From positions 1-64,000 of the forward strand of contig NZ_JBFABE010000008.1 in assembly GCF_040640155.1 (NCBI RefSeq): 64,000 nt of DNA. Direction: 5' to 3'. This DNA comes from Streptosporangium sp040640155. Its GTDB lineage: Bacteria; Actinomycetota; Actinomycetes; Streptosporangiales; Streptosporangiaceae. A program made the position numbers and the translations under genes. A model generated the notes under the pieces. That model saw only the letters and a program-made list of their open reading frames with translations. It was not told where the DNA came from and searched no databases. Below are positions 55,237 to 64,000 of this stretch, one piece after another; positions within the stretch are counted from its first letter, which is position 1; each line of letters opens with the position of its first letter.

Positions 55237-56127
55237 TCAGGCGAGGCGGCCGGCGGGCGCCTTCCAGGTGTTGCAGCCGGAGGGGGAACCCGCGTCGAAG
55301 CCGCGCTCCATCCAGTACGCCTGGCTGCGGCCCTTGCCGTGGTCGTTCTTGGGCCAGTTCTTGTGCCCGTTCTCGCCGACCCAGGAGACCATGGCGTCCC
55401 ACTGCGCCTGGTCGACCGGCAGGGTGTCGGCGATCTGGCGCAGGAAGGCCGCGCCCAGGCAGTCGGCCTGCAGTTCCAGGCGGCGGGAGTAGGCCAGCTT
55501 GGCGGCGGGCCTGGCACGCCAGACGCTGTTGGCGTAGTAGGTCAGGATGCCCGAGAGCTGCTGCACGTGGTGGCCGTACTCGTGGGCGATGAACTGGGCG
55601 TGGCTGGCGGGGTGGGGGTTCTTCAGCACCGACCGCGAGATGCCGATGTAGATGGTGCGGTTGCTGGAGCAGTACATGCCGCCGGCGCTGGTGGGCCACC
55701 GCCCGCAGGGGGTGGTCACCTTGACCGTGGAGAAGCGGAGTCTGGGCTGGGCGAAGGCCATGTCGGTCTTCCTGAACTGGGTCTTCCAGCCCAGGTTCAG
55801 GCAGCGCACGACCCTGGTCACGAAGGTCCGGTAGGAGGCCGCGCTCCCCGCGCGGATCCCGCCGGGACGGCAGTTGACGCTGGGCAGGGTGCCGGTGCGG
55901 TACAGGGGGTTGGCCGTGGCGGCGGCGCGCCCGCGCGGAGGAGCCTGCGTGAGGGCGGCCGGGGCGCCCGCCGCGGGTACGGCGGTGACCGCCGCCGGTG
56001 AGGGGGCGGTGAGAGCCGTGGCGGCCGGAGGGGCTGACGCGTTGGCCACATCCAGGCTTGTTACCAGGGCAAACAGCGACGAGACGGCAACGAGTGACGA
56101 TAGTTGCCTAAAGGGGAGAGTTTTCAT
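55237..56127 (-). CDS. Secreted neutral zinc metallopeptidase (YpfJ-like)
   Basis: 296 residues from ATG 56127 (MKTLPFRQLSSLVAV), with a hydrophobic signal region SSLVAVSSLFALVTSL and a cleavage-like VANASA. An Ala/Pro linker follows, then the catalytic part: metal motif FIAHEYGHHVQQL (HExxH) and a downstream Glu in RRLELQADCLGAAFL, as in the YpfJ/zinc metallopeptidase family. Four or more cysteines (NCRPGG, VVRCLN, TPCGRW, GMYCSS) may form disulfides, which suits an exported protein. Substrate unknown. Confidence 0.88.
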   Translation of the reverse strand: MKTLPFRQLSSLVAVSSLFALVTSLDVANASAPPAATALTAPSPAAVTAVPAAGAPAALTQAPPRGRAAATANPLYRTGTLPSVNCRPGGIRAGSAASYRTFVTRVVRCLNLGWKTQFRKTDMAFAQPRLRFSTVKVTTPCGRWPTSAGGMYCSSNRTIYIGISRSVLKNPHPASHAQFIAHEYGHHVQQLSGILTYYANSVWRARPAAKLAYSRRLELQADCLGAAFLRQIADTLPVDQAQWDAMVSWVGENGHKNWPKNDHGKGRSQAYWMERGFDAGSPSGCNTWKAPAGRLA

Positions 56128-56205
56128 GGTGGGGCAAAGGTTATTGCAAGTGTGGATAAAACGTGCAGAGTCCCGGCTCTTGGGGGCGGCGTGCCGCATC
56201 CGAAC

Positions 56206-56211
56206 TAGACT
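56206..56211 (+). promoter_or_regulatory. Possible -10 box of the dxs promoter
   Basis: TAGACT lies 35 bases before the GTG start of dxs, with GAGGAG (56234-56239) as ribosome site between. The -35 (TTGGGG at 56180-56185, 20-base spacer) is weak. Confidence 0.35.
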
Positions 56212-56246
56212 CGTCGTGACGTTGACTGGACAGAGGAGATGATTCC

Positions 56247-58166
56247 GTGAGCGAGCGGACCGGGCAGCCTGGAAGTCTTCTGGAGTCGGTCAAGGGGCCG
56301 CGGGACCTGAAGCTGCTGGCGCCGGACGAGCTGCCAGGGCTCGCCGCGGAGATCAGGGACCTGCTGATCGCCTCCACGGCCCGCATCGGCGGGCACCTCG
56401 GACCGAACCTGGGCGTGGTGGAGCTGACGATCGCGCTGCACCGGGTCTTCGACTCACCGTACGACCGCGTCCTGTGGGACACCGGGCACCAGGCCTACGT
56501 GCACAAGATGCTCACCGGCAGGGCCGGGCGCTTCGACACCCTCCGACAGGAGGGCGGCCTGTCGGGGTACCCGAGCCAGGCCGAGTCCGAGCACGACATC
56601 ATCGAGAACTCGCACGCCTCCACCGCGCTCTCGTACGCCGACGGCCTGGCCAAGGCCTACCGGCTGCGCGGCGAGAGCGACCGCACGGTCGTCGCGGTGA
56701 TCGGGGACGGCGCGCTCACCGGCGGCATGGCCTGGGAGGCGCTCAACAACATCGCCGGGCGCAAGGACCTGCCGTTGATCATCGTGGTCAACGACAACGG
56801 CCGCTCCTACTCGCCGACCATCGGCGGGCTCGCCTCCCACCTGGCCTCGCTGCGCACCGACCAGCGCTACGAGGACGTGCTCGAATTCGTCAAGGACGGC
56901 CTGCACCGGGTCCCGCTGGTCGGCGCCCCGGTCTACGACGCCCTGCACGGCGTCAAGAAGGGCATCAAGGACGTCCTGGCCCCGCAGGTCATGTTCGAGG
57001 ACCTCGGCCTGAAGTACATCGGGCTGGTCGACGGCCACGACGAGCAGGCCGTGGAGGCCGCGCTGCGCAGGGCCCGCGGCTTCCGCCGCCCGGTCATCGT
57101 GCACGTGCTCACCAAGAAGGGCTTCGGCTACTCCCCGGCGGAGAACCACGACGAGGACTGCTTCCACTCGCCGGGCGTCTTCGACCCGCTGACCGGCGAG
57201 GAGAAGCCCAAGCCGCACGGCTGGACCAACGTCTTCGGCCAGGAGATGGTCCGGCTGGGCGCCGAGCGCCAGGACATCGTGGCGATCACCGCCGCGATGC
57301 TCGGCCCGACCGGCCTCATCCCCTTCTCCCGGGCCTACCCCGACCGCCTCTACGACGTCGGCATCGCCGAACAGCACGCGCTGACCAGCGCCGCCGGGCT
57401 CGCGCTCGGCGGCCTGCACCCGGTGGTGGCCCTGTACTCCACCTTCCTCAACCGGGCCTTCGACCAGCTCCTGATGGACGTGGCCCTGCACCGCCTGCCC
57501 GTCACGGTCGTGCTGGACCGCGCGGGCGTCACCGGGGACGACGGCGCCAGCCACAACGGCATGTGGGACCTGTCGATCCTGCAGGTCGTCCCGGGCCTGT
57601 CGATCGCGGTCCCCCGGGACGAGCCGCGCCTTCGGGAGCTGCTGGCCGAGGCCGTGGAGGTCGACGACGGCCCGACCGTGCTGCGCTACCCCAAGGGGGC
57701 CGTGACGGCCGAGGTCGAGGCGGTCGGCCGACTCGGCGGGATGGACGTGCTGCGCGCGGGCGACCCCGACGTGCTGCTCGTCTCCGTGGGCCCGATGGCC
57801 GAGATCTGCCTGGGGGCCGCCGACCTGCTCGACGCCCAGGGCATCTCCGCGACGGTGGTCGACCCGCGCTGGGTCAAGCCGCTGGACGAGGCCCTGGTGG
57901 CCGCCGCCCGCCTGCACAAGCTGGTCGTGGTGGTCGAGGACAGCGGACGGGTGGGCGGGGTCGGGGACGCGGTCGCCCGCCTGCTGCGCGACGCGGACGT
58001 GGACGTCCCGGTCCGCACGTACGGCATCCCGCAGCGCTTCCTCGACCACGCCAAGCGGCCGAAGATCCTCGGCGAGATCGGCCTGACCTCCCAGGACATC
58101 GCCCGCCAGATCACCGAGGCGGTCGCCAAGCGCTCCCCGGTGCTGGAGAACGACCCGGCCCGCTGA
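56247..58166 (+). CDS. dxs: 1-deoxy-D-xylulose-5-phosphate synthase
   Basis: 639 residues, GTG 56247. It condenses pyruvate and glyceraldehyde 3-phosphate to DXP with thiamine diphosphate, the entry step of the MEP isoprenoid pathway. Features: RIGGHLGPNLGVVELTIALH, the DTGHQAYVHKMLTGR loop, thiamine motif VAVIGDGALTGGMAWEALNN, NDNGRSYSPTIGG, VDGHDEQAVEAALRRAR, and the transketolase pyrimidine domain YDVGIAEQHALTSAAGLA. Full length with an intact C-terminal domain. It is independent of the PKS; no other isoprenoid gene lies nearby. Confidence 0.97.
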   Translation: MSERTGQPGSLLESVKGPRDLKLLAPDELPGLAAEIRDLLIASTARIGGHLGPNLGVVELTIALHRVFDSPYDRVLWDTGHQAYVHKMLTGRAGRFDTLRQEGGLSGYPSQAESEHDIIENSHASTALSYADGLAKAYRLRGESDRTVVAVIGDGALTGGMAWEALNNIAGRKDLPLIIVVNDNGRSYSPTIGGLASHLASLRTDQRYEDVLEFVKDGLHRVPLVGAPVYDALHGVKKGIKDVLAPQVMFEDLGLKYIGLVDGHDEQAVEAALRRARGFRRPVIVHVLTKKGFGYSPAENHDEDCFHSPGVFDPLTGEEKPKPHGWTNVFGQEMVRLGAERQDIVAITAAMLGPTGLIPFSRAYPDRLYDVGIAEQHALTSAAGLALGGLHPVVALYSTFLNRAFDQLLMDVALHRLPVTVVLDRAGVTGDDGASHNGMWDLSILQVVPGLSIAVPRDEPRLRELLAEAVEVDDGPTVLRYPKGAVTAEVEAVGRLGGMDVLRAGDPDVLLVSVGPMAEICLGAADLLDAQGISATVVDPRWVKPLDEALVAAARLHKLVVVVEDSGRVGGVGDAVARLLRDADVDVPVRTYGIPQRFLDHAKRPKILGEIGLTSQDIARQITEAVAKRSPVLENDPAR

Positions 58167-58169
58167 CAC

Positions 58170-58187
58170 CGCGCGGCGGGCCGCGCG
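58170..58187 (+). terminator. Small GC hairpin after dxs
   Basis: CGCGCGGC-GG-GCCGCGCG starts 4 bases after the dxs stop. It has an 8-bp arm and a tight loop, with no T tract. Confidence 0.4.
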
Positions 58188-58260
58188 CTCTCCCGCGGCG
58201 CGTCCTCCACCCTTCCCGCGGTGGTCGTCGCGCCGGGGAGGGAGAGGCCGCCGTGGCGGG

Positions 58261-58330
58261 ACGGGCGTCGCGGGGGAACGGGCGTCGCGGGGGAACGGGC
58301 GTCGTGCGGGGACAGGCGTCGTGCGGGGAC
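58261..58330. repeat. Tandem 17-18-bp repeat between dxs and the permease gene
   Basis: Two identical 17-bp units ACGGGCGTCGCGGGGGA (58261-58277, 58278-58294) are followed by two 18-bp variants with GTCGTGCGGGGA (58295-58312, 58313-58330). It lies in a non-coding gap and has no assigned role. Confidence 0.75.
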
Positions 58331-58454
58331 GGATGCCGTGACGGGCGGGTGCCGGATTTTTCCCCAAAGAACCCGGTGTCCGCCGTTCGGCCGGTGATCC
58401 GCTGGGCATGACCTGATGCGTCGGGGGATCATCACCGCCGATCGAGGAGGGTCC

Positions 58455-59921
58455 ATGAGCGTCTTGCGCGTCAAGTCGGTGGAACAGTCGATCTCGGATA
58501 CCGAGGCACCGGAACATCGGTTGAGCAGGGACCTCAGCGCGCTCGACCTCACCGTCTTCGGTATCGGCGTCATCGTGGGAACCGGCATCTTCGTGCTCAC
58601 CGGCCGGGTCGCCAGGGAGATGGCCGGCCCCTCGGTGGCCCTCTCCTTCGTGATCGCCGGGATCGTCTGCGCGTTGGCGGCGCTCTGCTACGCCGAGTTC
58701 GCCTCCACCGTCCCGGCGGCGGGTTCCGCCTACACGTTCGCCTTCGCCACCCTCGGCGAGTTCCCCGCCTGGATCATCGGCTGGGACCTGATGCTGGAGA
58801 TGATGCTCGGCGCCGCGGTCGTCGCGGTCGGCTGGTCGGGGTACCTCACCTCGCTGCTGGAATCCCTGGGGATCGTCCTGCCGGAGGCCATCGCGGGGGA
58901 GGCGGCGACGTTCAACCTGCCCGCCGCGCTGATCGTGCTGATCCTCACCGCCATCCTGGTCATGGGCATCAAACTGTCCTCCCGGTTCAACCTGATCATC
59001 GTCGCGGTCAAGGTCACCGTGGTGATGCTGGTCATCGTGGCGGGACTGTTCTTCGTCAGGGCCGCCAACTACGCGCCGTTCATCCCGCCGTCCAAGGAGA
59101 CCCCGGCGGTGGAGGGACTCTCCGCCCCGCTCATCCAGGTGCTCTTCGGTATCACCCCGGTCGCGTTCGGGGTGATGGGCATCTTCGGTGCCGCGGCGAT
59201 CGTGTTCTTCGCCTACATCGGCTTCGACGTCGTCGCCACCGCGGCCGAGGAGACCCGCAACCCGCAGCGGGACCTGCCCATCGGCATCCTGTCCTCGCTC
59301 GGCGTCTGCACCGTGCTCTACGTCGCGGTCTCGCTCGTCGTGGTCGGCATGCAGCGCTACGACCGGTTGAGCGAGGCGGCGCCGCTGGCGGACGCCTTCA
59401 AGGCGGTCGGCCAGACATGGGCGGCCTCGGTGATCAGCATCGGCGCGCTGGCGGGCCTGACGACGGTCGTGATGATCCTCATGCTGGGCATGTCGCGAGT
59501 GATGTTCGCCATGTGCCGCGACAACCTGCTGCCGAGCGGGCTGGGCAGGGTCCACCCGAAGTACCGCACGCCGTACCTCATCACGATTCTGATGGGCGTC
59601 GTGGTGGCGGCGCTGGCCGGTCTGGTGCCGCTGTCCACGATCGCCGAGCTGGTCAACATCGGCACGCTCTTCGCGTTCGTGGTGGTGTCGATCGCGGTGG
59701 TCATCCTGCGCCGCACCCGCCCGGACCTGCCGCGGTCCTTCCGCACCCCGCTGGTGCCGCTGGTGCCGATCCTGTCGGTGCTCGCCTGCCTGTACCTGAT
59801 GCTCAACCTGCCGGTGGAGACCTGGCTCAGGTTCCTGGCGTGGATGCTCCTCGGGGTGGTGATCTACTTCGGGTACGGCTACCGGCACAGCAGGCTCTCG
59901 GAGCGTCACACGGGGCGGTAG
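58455..59921 (+). CDS. APC family amino-acid permease (cationic amino-acid transporter type)
   Basis: 488 residues from ATG 58455, with GAGGAGG (58444-58450) 4 bases upstream; ATG 58416 is less likely. About 12-14 membrane segments. Conserved parts: LSALDLTVFGIGVIVGTGIF (APC segment 1), AFVISFFIAGI-like second segment, ALCYAEFASTVPAAGSAYTF, FFAYIGFDVVATAAEETRNP (segment 6) and MLGMSRVMFAMCRDNLLP. This pattern fits the CAT/YfnA-like group, which imports amino acids such as lysine or arginine. Substrate not determinable. Confidence 0.9.
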   Translation: MSVLRVKSVEQSISDTEAPEHRLSRDLSALDLTVFGIGVIVGTGIFVLTGRVAREMAGPSVALSFVIAGIVCALAALCYAEFASTVPAAGSAYTFAFATLGEFPAWIIGWDLMLEMMLGAAVVAVGWSGYLTSLLESLGIVLPEAIAGEAATFNLPAALIVLILTAILVMGIKLSSRFNLIIVAVKVTVVMLVIVAGLFFVRAANYAPFIPPSKETPAVEGLSAPLIQVLFGITPVAFGVMGIFGAAAIVFFAYIGFDVVATAAEETRNPQRDLPIGILSSLGVCTVLYVAVSLVVVGMQRYDRLSEAAPLADAFKAVGQTWAASVISIGALAGLTTVVMILMLGMSRVMFAMCRDNLLPSGLGRVHPKYRTPYLITILMGVVVAALAGLVPLSTIAELVNIGTLFAFVVVSIAVVILRRTRPDLPRSFRTPLVPLVPILSVLACLYLMLNLPVETWLRFLAWMLLGVVIYFGYGYRHSRLSERHTGR

Positions 59922-60000
59922 GCGGCGCCGCGGCCCGGGCGTCGCATGCGGCCGGTCATCCTCCCGGCCCGTCATGTGCCCGGTTCGTTCACGGAATCGG

Positions 60001-60069
60001 CCCGTCACGGCCACGGCGGGCCGGCGGTCGCGGGTCGCTCACACGCCCGTCACGGTCACGGCGGGTCCG
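60001..60069. repeat. Two copies of a 24-bp element after the permease gene
   Basis: CCCGTCACGGYCACGGCGGG with 4 further matching bases occurs at 60001-60024 and 60046-60069 (two mismatches and a shifted end). Each copy can fold (CCCG with CGGG). It lies between convergent genes and may act as a terminator for either. Confidence 0.5.
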
Positions 60070-60075
60070 ATGGTC

Positions 60076-60402
60076 TCACGACGGGTCGGGCGGCCGCAGG
60101 TCGTTCAGCGCGCTCTGGGCGTCTCGGTTGGTCTCGGCCTTCAGGACCGTCTCGACCCGCCGGGCGTGATCCTCCTGGTCGATCCGGCCGAGGGCGAACG
60201 CCTCGTCGAGGAAGTTGAGCGCGAGCTGCCGCTCGGCGTCGGTGGGGCGGAGGTCGAACCACCGCTCGAGGACCACCCGGTTGCGGTCGGCCGCCGCCAG
60301 CGCCCGCCTGCGGCCCGCCGCGCGCACCCGTCCGACGACCACCACGAGGACCGCGACGGCGATGACCGCCAGCAGTCCCGACACGATGAGAACCTTGCCC
60401 AT
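60076..60402 (-). CDS. Small membrane-anchored DUF1707-like protein
   Basis: 108 residues from ATG 60402 (GGGGGTG upstream). One N-terminal membrane segment (VLIVSGLLAVIAVAVLVVVV) is followed by a basic stretch and a DUF1707-like C-terminal part: RPTDAERQLALNFLDEAFA, GRIDQEDHARRVETVL, ETNRDAQSALNDL. Here the domain is C-terminal, whereas in the other two window members it is N-terminal. No function can be assigned. Confidence 0.75.
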   Translation of the reverse strand: MGKVLIVSGLLAVIAVAVLVVVVGRVRAAGRRRALAAADRNRVVLERWFDLRPTDAERQLALNFLDEAFALGRIDQEDHARRVETVLKAETNRDAQSALNDLRPPDPS

Positions 60403-60704
60403 GCACACCCCCGAGCGTGTGGATGAGTGCACCGTACTGCGACGGGAGCGGCCGGTTCCGCCATACCGGGGAGGAGGCCCGGGACCGCATACGGCCAGGT
60501 CGGAGCCTTGTTGGCTTTTCCGGTCTTTCTATCTGGTTCGTACCGCGACCCCGATCCGCGGCGGACGACCCGCGGCGGACGACCCGCGACCCACGACCGG
60601 CGGCCCGCAACAGGTGACCCGCGGTCGGCCACCGGCCCCCGGCGACCGGCCGTCCACGACCGGCCGTCCACGACCGAGGCCGGTCGGCGGGGAGGGACGA
60701 GGAA
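60403..60704. other. Repeat-bearing intergenic region
   Basis: Non-coding gap between the small membrane protein and the fadB terminator. It contains two 14-bp tandem duplications: CGCGGCGGACGACC at 60557-60570 and 60571-60584, and CGACCGGCCGTCCA at 60643-60656 and 60657-60670. No gene, promoter or RNA was recognised. Confidence 0.6.
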
Positions 60705-60732
60705 GGGGGCGCGCTCCGCCGAGCGCGCCCCC
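60705..60732 (-). terminator. Hairpin terminator after fadB
   Basis: A perfect 12-bp stem GGGGGCGCGCTC/GAGCGCGCCCCC (60705-60716, 60721-60732) with loop CGCC lies 22 bases past the minus-strand fadB stop. Confidence 0.7.
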
Positions 60733-60754
60733 CGGCCGAAGCCTTCCGGTCAGA

Positions 60755-62830
60755 TCACCGGCCGGGAACCGAGGCCACGCCCGCCGGCAGGAAGCGGGGT
60801 TCGGCGATGCCGGCCCGGTCCAGGTAGGGGGTGATACCGCCCAGGTGGAACGGCCAGCCGGCCCCCAGGATCATGCACAGGTCGATGTCCTGCGCGGCCG
60901 AGACCACGCCCTCCGCGAGCATCAGGCGGATCTCCTCGGCCAGCGCCCGCAGGGCCCGCAGCCGGACCTCCTCGGCGGTCGAGGGGGAGGTGCCGCCCGA
61001 GAAGAGGGCCACCGCCTCGGGGTCCAGCGAGAAGTCCGGCGCGTACACGCCGGGCTTGCCCGAGGCGACCAGCCGGGCGAGGTTCTCCGAGACGCCGTAG
61101 CGGTCCGGGAAGGCCTCGTGCATGGTCTCGGCGACGTGCAGCGCCACGGCCGGGCCGACGAGCTGCAGCAGCGCGAACGGCGTCATCGGCAGGCCGAGCC
61201 CGTCCAGCGCGTGGTCGGCGACCTCCAGCGGGGTGCCCTCGTCCACGGCGCCGATGACCTCGCCCATGAAGCGCGTCAGCAGGCGGTTGACCACGAACGC
61301 GGGCGCGTCCTTGACCAGCACGGACGACTTCCTCAGCGAGCGGCCGACGGCGAAGGCCGTGGCGAGCGCCGCGTCGTCGGTCCCGGCGCCCCGGACGATC
61401 TCCAGCAGCGGCATCACCGCGACCGGGTTGAAGAAGTGGAAGCCCACGACGCGCTCGGGACGACGCAGTCCGGAGGCCAGCTCGGTGAGCGAGAGCGAGG
61501 AGGTGTTGGTGGCCAGCACGCACCCGTCGGAGACGACCCGCTCCACCTCGGCGAAGACCTGCTTCTTGACCTTCATGTCCTCGAACACCGCCTCGATGAC
61601 GAAGTCGGCGTCGGCGAACGCGTCCTTGGTCAGCGAGCCGGTCACCAGGGCCTTGAGCCGGTTGGCCTCGTCGGCGGAGACGCGGCCCCTGCCGAGCAGC
61701 CTGTCGACCTCGGCGTGGACGTGGCCGACGCCCCGGTCCAGGCGCTCGCGGTCCAGGTCGGTGAGCACGACCGGCACCTGCAGGCGCCGGGCGAACAGCA
61801 GCGCCATCTGCGAGGCCATCAGGCCCGCGCCGACGACGCCGACCTTGGTCACCGGGCGGGCCAGGGCAGCGTCCGGGGCCCCGGCGGGCTTCTTGGCCCG
61901 CCGCTGCACCAGGTCGAAGGAGTACAGGCCGGCGCGCAGCTCGTCGCCCATGAGCAGGTCGGCCAGCGCGCGGTCCTCGGCGGCGAAGCCCTCGTCGCGG
62001 GAGGCGGTGCGGGCCGCCTCGACGAGTTCCAGCGCCCGGTACGGGGCCGGGGAGGCGCCGTGCAGCCGGGCGTCGAGCAGGAAGCGGGCGTCGGCGACCG
62101 CCGCCGACCAGTCGGTCCCGGTGTGATCGGCCCGGGAGACCGTCTCCTCGCCCCGGAGCACCCGGGCGGCCCAGCGCAGCGACTCCTCCAGGAAGTCGGC
62201 GGGCTCGAACATCGCGTCGGCCAGGCCGAGCGAGAACGCCTCCGCGCCCTTGATCGTGCGGTTCTGCGCGAGCGGGTTCTCCACGATGAGCCTGACGGCG
62301 GTGGCCGGGCCCGCCAGGCGGGGGAGCAGCCAGGTGCCGCCCCAGCCGGGGATCAGGCCGAGGAAGCACTCCGGCAGCGCCACCGCGGGCACCCCCGCGG
62401 AGATCGTCCGGTACGTGCAGTGCAGCGCGACCTCCAGGCCGCCGCCCATGGCCGCGCCGTTGACGAACGCGAACGACGGCACGTCCAGCTCGCCGAGGCG
62501 GCGGAACACCTCGTGGCCCAGCCGGCCGATCGCCAGCGCCTGCTCCCGCTCGGAGATGAGCGCGGCGCCCTTGAGGTCGGCGCCGACGGCGAAGACGAAC
62601 GGCTTGCCGACGACGCCCACGGCCGCGAGGTCGCCGCGACCGGCGACGGCGTCCAGGGCCTCGCCCAGCGAGGCCAGCCCGGCGGGACCGAAGGTGGACG
62701 GCCTGGTGTGGTCGAAGCCGTTGTCCAGCGTGATCAGCGCCATGGTGCCGGCGCCGTGCGGCAGCTCCACGTCGCGGACGGTCGCGCGGGTGACGACCTC
62801 GTCGGTGAACAGGTCCTTGATGTCGCTCAC
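60755..62830 (-). CDS. fadB: Fatty-acid oxidation multifunctional protein: enoyl-CoA hydratase/3-hydroxyacyl-CoA dehydrogenase
   Basis: 691 residues from GTG 62830, which overlaps the thiolase stop (GTGA). The N-terminal crotonase domain has FAVGADLKGAALI (oxyanion region), VNGAAMGGGLEVALHC and ALPECFLGLIPGWGGT. The middle NAD domain has VGVVGAGLMASQMALLFA, FVIEAVFEDMKVK and VVGFHFFNPVAVMPLLEIV, followed by the 3-hydroxyacyl-CoA dehydrogenase C-terminal domain (DAPAFVVNRLLTRF). It hydrates enoyl-CoA and oxidises the 3-hydroxyacyl-CoA; the coupled thiolase completes beta-oxidation. It is core metabolism and separate from the PKS cluster. Confidence 0.95.
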   Translation of the reverse strand: MSDIKDLFTDEVVTRATVRDVELPHGAGTMALITLDNGFDHTRPSTFGPAGLASLGEALDAVAGRGDLAAVGVVGKPFVFAVGADLKGAALISEREQALAIGRLGHEVFRRLGELDVPSFAFVNGAAMGGGLEVALHCTYRTISAGVPAVALPECFLGLIPGWGGTWLLPRLAGPATAVRLIVENPLAQNRTIKGAEAFSLGLADAMFEPADFLEESLRWAARVLRGEETVSRADHTGTDWSAAVADARFLLDARLHGASPAPYRALELVEAARTASRDEGFAAEDRALADLLMGDELRAGLYSFDLVQRRAKKPAGAPDAALARPVTKVGVVGAGLMASQMALLFARRLQVPVVLTDLDRERLDRGVGHVHAEVDRLLGRGRVSADEANRLKALVTGSLTKDAFADADFVIEAVFEDMKVKKQVFAEVERVVSDGCVLATNTSSLSLTELASGLRRPERVVGFHFFNPVAVMPLLEIVRGAGTDDAALATAFAVGRSLRKSSVLVKDAPAFVVNRLLTRFMGEVIGAVDEGTPLEVADHALDGLGLPMTPFALLQLVGPAVALHVAETMHEAFPDRYGVSENLARLVASGKPGVYAPDFSLDPEAVALFSGGTSPSTAEEVRLRALRALAEEIRLMLAEGVVSAAQDIDLCMILGAGWPFHLGGITPYLDRAGIAEPRFLPAGVASVPGR

Positions 62831-63999
62831 TTCTCGCCCTCCCGGCCGAGGTTCTCCCAGACGACCGTTCCGCCCATGCCGAGGCCGACGCACATCGTGG
62901 TCACGCCGTAGCGGACGTCGGGACGCTCGCCGAACTCGCGGGCGAGCTGCGTCATCAGGCGTACCCCCGAGGAGGCCAGCGGGTGGCCGAAGGCGATGGC
63001 GCCGCCGCAGGGGTTCACGCGGGGGTCGTCGTCGGCGATGCCGAAGTGCTCCAGGAACGCCAGCACCTGCACGGCGAACGCCTCGTTGATCTCGAACAGC
63101 CCGATGTCGGAGACCGACAGGCCGGCCAGCCGCAGGGCCCGCTCGGTGGAGGGGATCGGCCCGACGCCCATGACCTCGGGGTCCACGCCGGCGAAGGCGT
63201 ACGAGACCAGGCGCATCCGCGCGGTCAGGCCGAGCTCGGCGGCGACGTCGGCGGCGGCCACGATGCAGCCGGTGGCGCCGTCGTTGACGCCGGAGGCGTT
63301 GCCCGCGGTGACCCTGCCGTGCGAGCGGAACGGGGTCTTCAGGCCGGCCAGGCCCTCCAGCGTGGTGCCGGGGCGGGGAGCCTCGTCGGCGGTGGCCAGG
63401 CCCCAGCCCCTCTCGGCCGACCTGACCGCCACCGGGACCAGGTCCCGCTGGATCCTGCCGTCGGCGTAGGCCTTGGCCACCCTCTCCTGGGAGGCGAGCG
63501 CGAAGGCGTCGGCGCGCTCCTTGGTGATGGAGGGGTAGCGGTCGTGCAGGTTCTCGGCGGTCATGCCCATGACGAGCGCGGAGGTGTCCACCAGGCGCTC
63601 GGCCAGGAAGCGGGGGTTGGGGTCGACGCCCTCGCCCATGGGGTGGCGGCCCATGTGCTCGACGCCGCCGGCGATGGCGACGTCGTAGGCGCCGAAGGCG
63701 ATGCCCCCGGCGACCGACGTCACCGCGGTCATCGCGCCGGCGCACATGCGGTCGATCGAGTAGCCGGGCACGCTCTTGGGCAGCCCGGCCAGGATCGCGG
63801 CCGAACGGCCGAGGGTCAGGCCCTGGTCGCCGATCTGCGTGGTGGCCGCGATGGCGACCTCGTCGACGCGCTCGGGGGGCAGGTTCGGGTTACGCCGGAT
63901 CAGCTCGCGGATGACGCGGATCACCAGGTCGTCGGCGCGCGTCTCGGCGTACAGGCCCTTGGGGCCCGACCTGCCGAAGGGCGTGCGCACGCCGTCGAC
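62827..63999 (-). CDS. fadA: Acetyl-CoA C-acyltransferase (thiolase), N-terminus beyond window end
   Basis: At least 390 residues; the frame is open at the window edge and reads VDGVRTPFGRSG, the usual first segment after about 5-10 missing residues. The nucleophile Cys is in YSIDRMCAGAMTAV, the His in GGAIAFGHPLASSGVR and the second Cys in TTMCVGLGMGGT. It cleaves 3-ketoacyl-CoA to acetyl-CoA. Translationally coupled to fadB downstream. Confidence 0.95.
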   Translation of the reverse strand, partial: VDGVRTPFGRSGPKGLYAETRADDLVIRVIRELIRRNPNLPPERVDEVAIAATTQIGDQGLTLGRSAAILAGLPKSVPGYSIDRMCAGAMTAVTSVAGGIAFGAYDVAIAGGVEHMGRHPMGEGVDPNPRFLAERLVDTSALVMGMTAENLHDRYPSITKERADAFALASQERVAKAYADGRIQRDLVPVAVRSAERGWGLATADEAPRPGTTLEGLAGLKTPFRSHGRVTAGNASGVNDGATGCIVAAADVAAELGLTARMRLVSYAFAGVDPEVMGVGPIPSTERALRLAGLSVSDIGLFEINEAFAVQVLAFLEHFGIADDDPRVNPCGGAIAFGHPLASSGVRLMTQLAREFGERPDVRYGVTTMCVGLGMGGTVVWENLGREGEK

Positions 64000-64000
64000 G

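Overview
This is a very GC-rich stretch of an actinomycete chromosome. Coding density is high, many start codons are GTG, and ATGA or GTGA stop/start overlaps are frequent. Family content (three DUF1707 proteins, ROK-regulated xylose-type ABC operon, actinobacterial aconitase, FkbH-type extender genes) fits Streptomyces relatives. The genus is an inference; Streptosporangiaceae-like is my best guess.

Region 1 (1 to about 32.1 kb) is the end of a modular type I polyketide synthase (PKS) gene cluster arranged as two converging arms. The plus arm begins with the tail of a canonical PKS (ACP plus docking region). It continues with a KS-AT-KR-ACP protein, a two-module KS-AT-KR-ACP protein, four genes in the order of the asm13-asm16 methoxymalonyl-ACP genes (3-hydroxyacyl-CoA dehydrogenase, ACP, acyl-CoA dehydrogenase, FkbH-like), a type II thioesterase and an Sfp-type phosphopantetheinyl transferase. 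The minus arm, read leftwards from about 30.3 kb, has a KS-AT-KR-ACP protein, a KS-KR-ACP protein whose AT domain is missing, and a second acyl-CoA dehydrogenase. The arms meet at a perfect bidirectional hairpin near 20.36 kb. A two-gene ABC exporter follows at 30.4-32.1 kb. No complete module has a DH or ER domain. No O-methyltransferase of the FkbG/Asm17 kind is present, so the extender made here could be hydroxymalonyl-ACP.

Region 2 (32.2 to 41.3 kb) is a mixed set: a small APH-fold kinase, two DUF1707 membrane proteins, an acyltransferase-3 membrane protein, a Mug-type uracil-DNA glycosylase, an SRPBCC protein, a PadR regulator, an SDR and an MFS transporter in divergent orientation, and a YdjM-like membrane protein.

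Region 3 (41.4 to 64 kb) looks like conserved core chromosome: aconitase with a notable upstream operator region, a two-component system, a LysR/DHDPS-family divergent pair, a xylFGH-like ABC operon followed by a ROK regulator, a coiled-coil protein, a secreted zinc metallopeptidase, dxs, an amino-acid permease, a small DUF1707-like protein, and a fadB-fadA pair cut by the window end. From memory, the order aconitase, ROK/xylFGH, dxs, fadB/fadA resembles Streptomyces coelicolor SCO5999-SCO6027. No tRNA, rRNA, CRISPR array, insertion sequence or riboswitch was recognised.

The most distinctive features are the AT-less PKS module, the chimeric module at the canonical/non-canonical boundary, the methyltransferase-less extender gene set, and the doubled palindromic operator plus iron-box-like site in front of aconitase.
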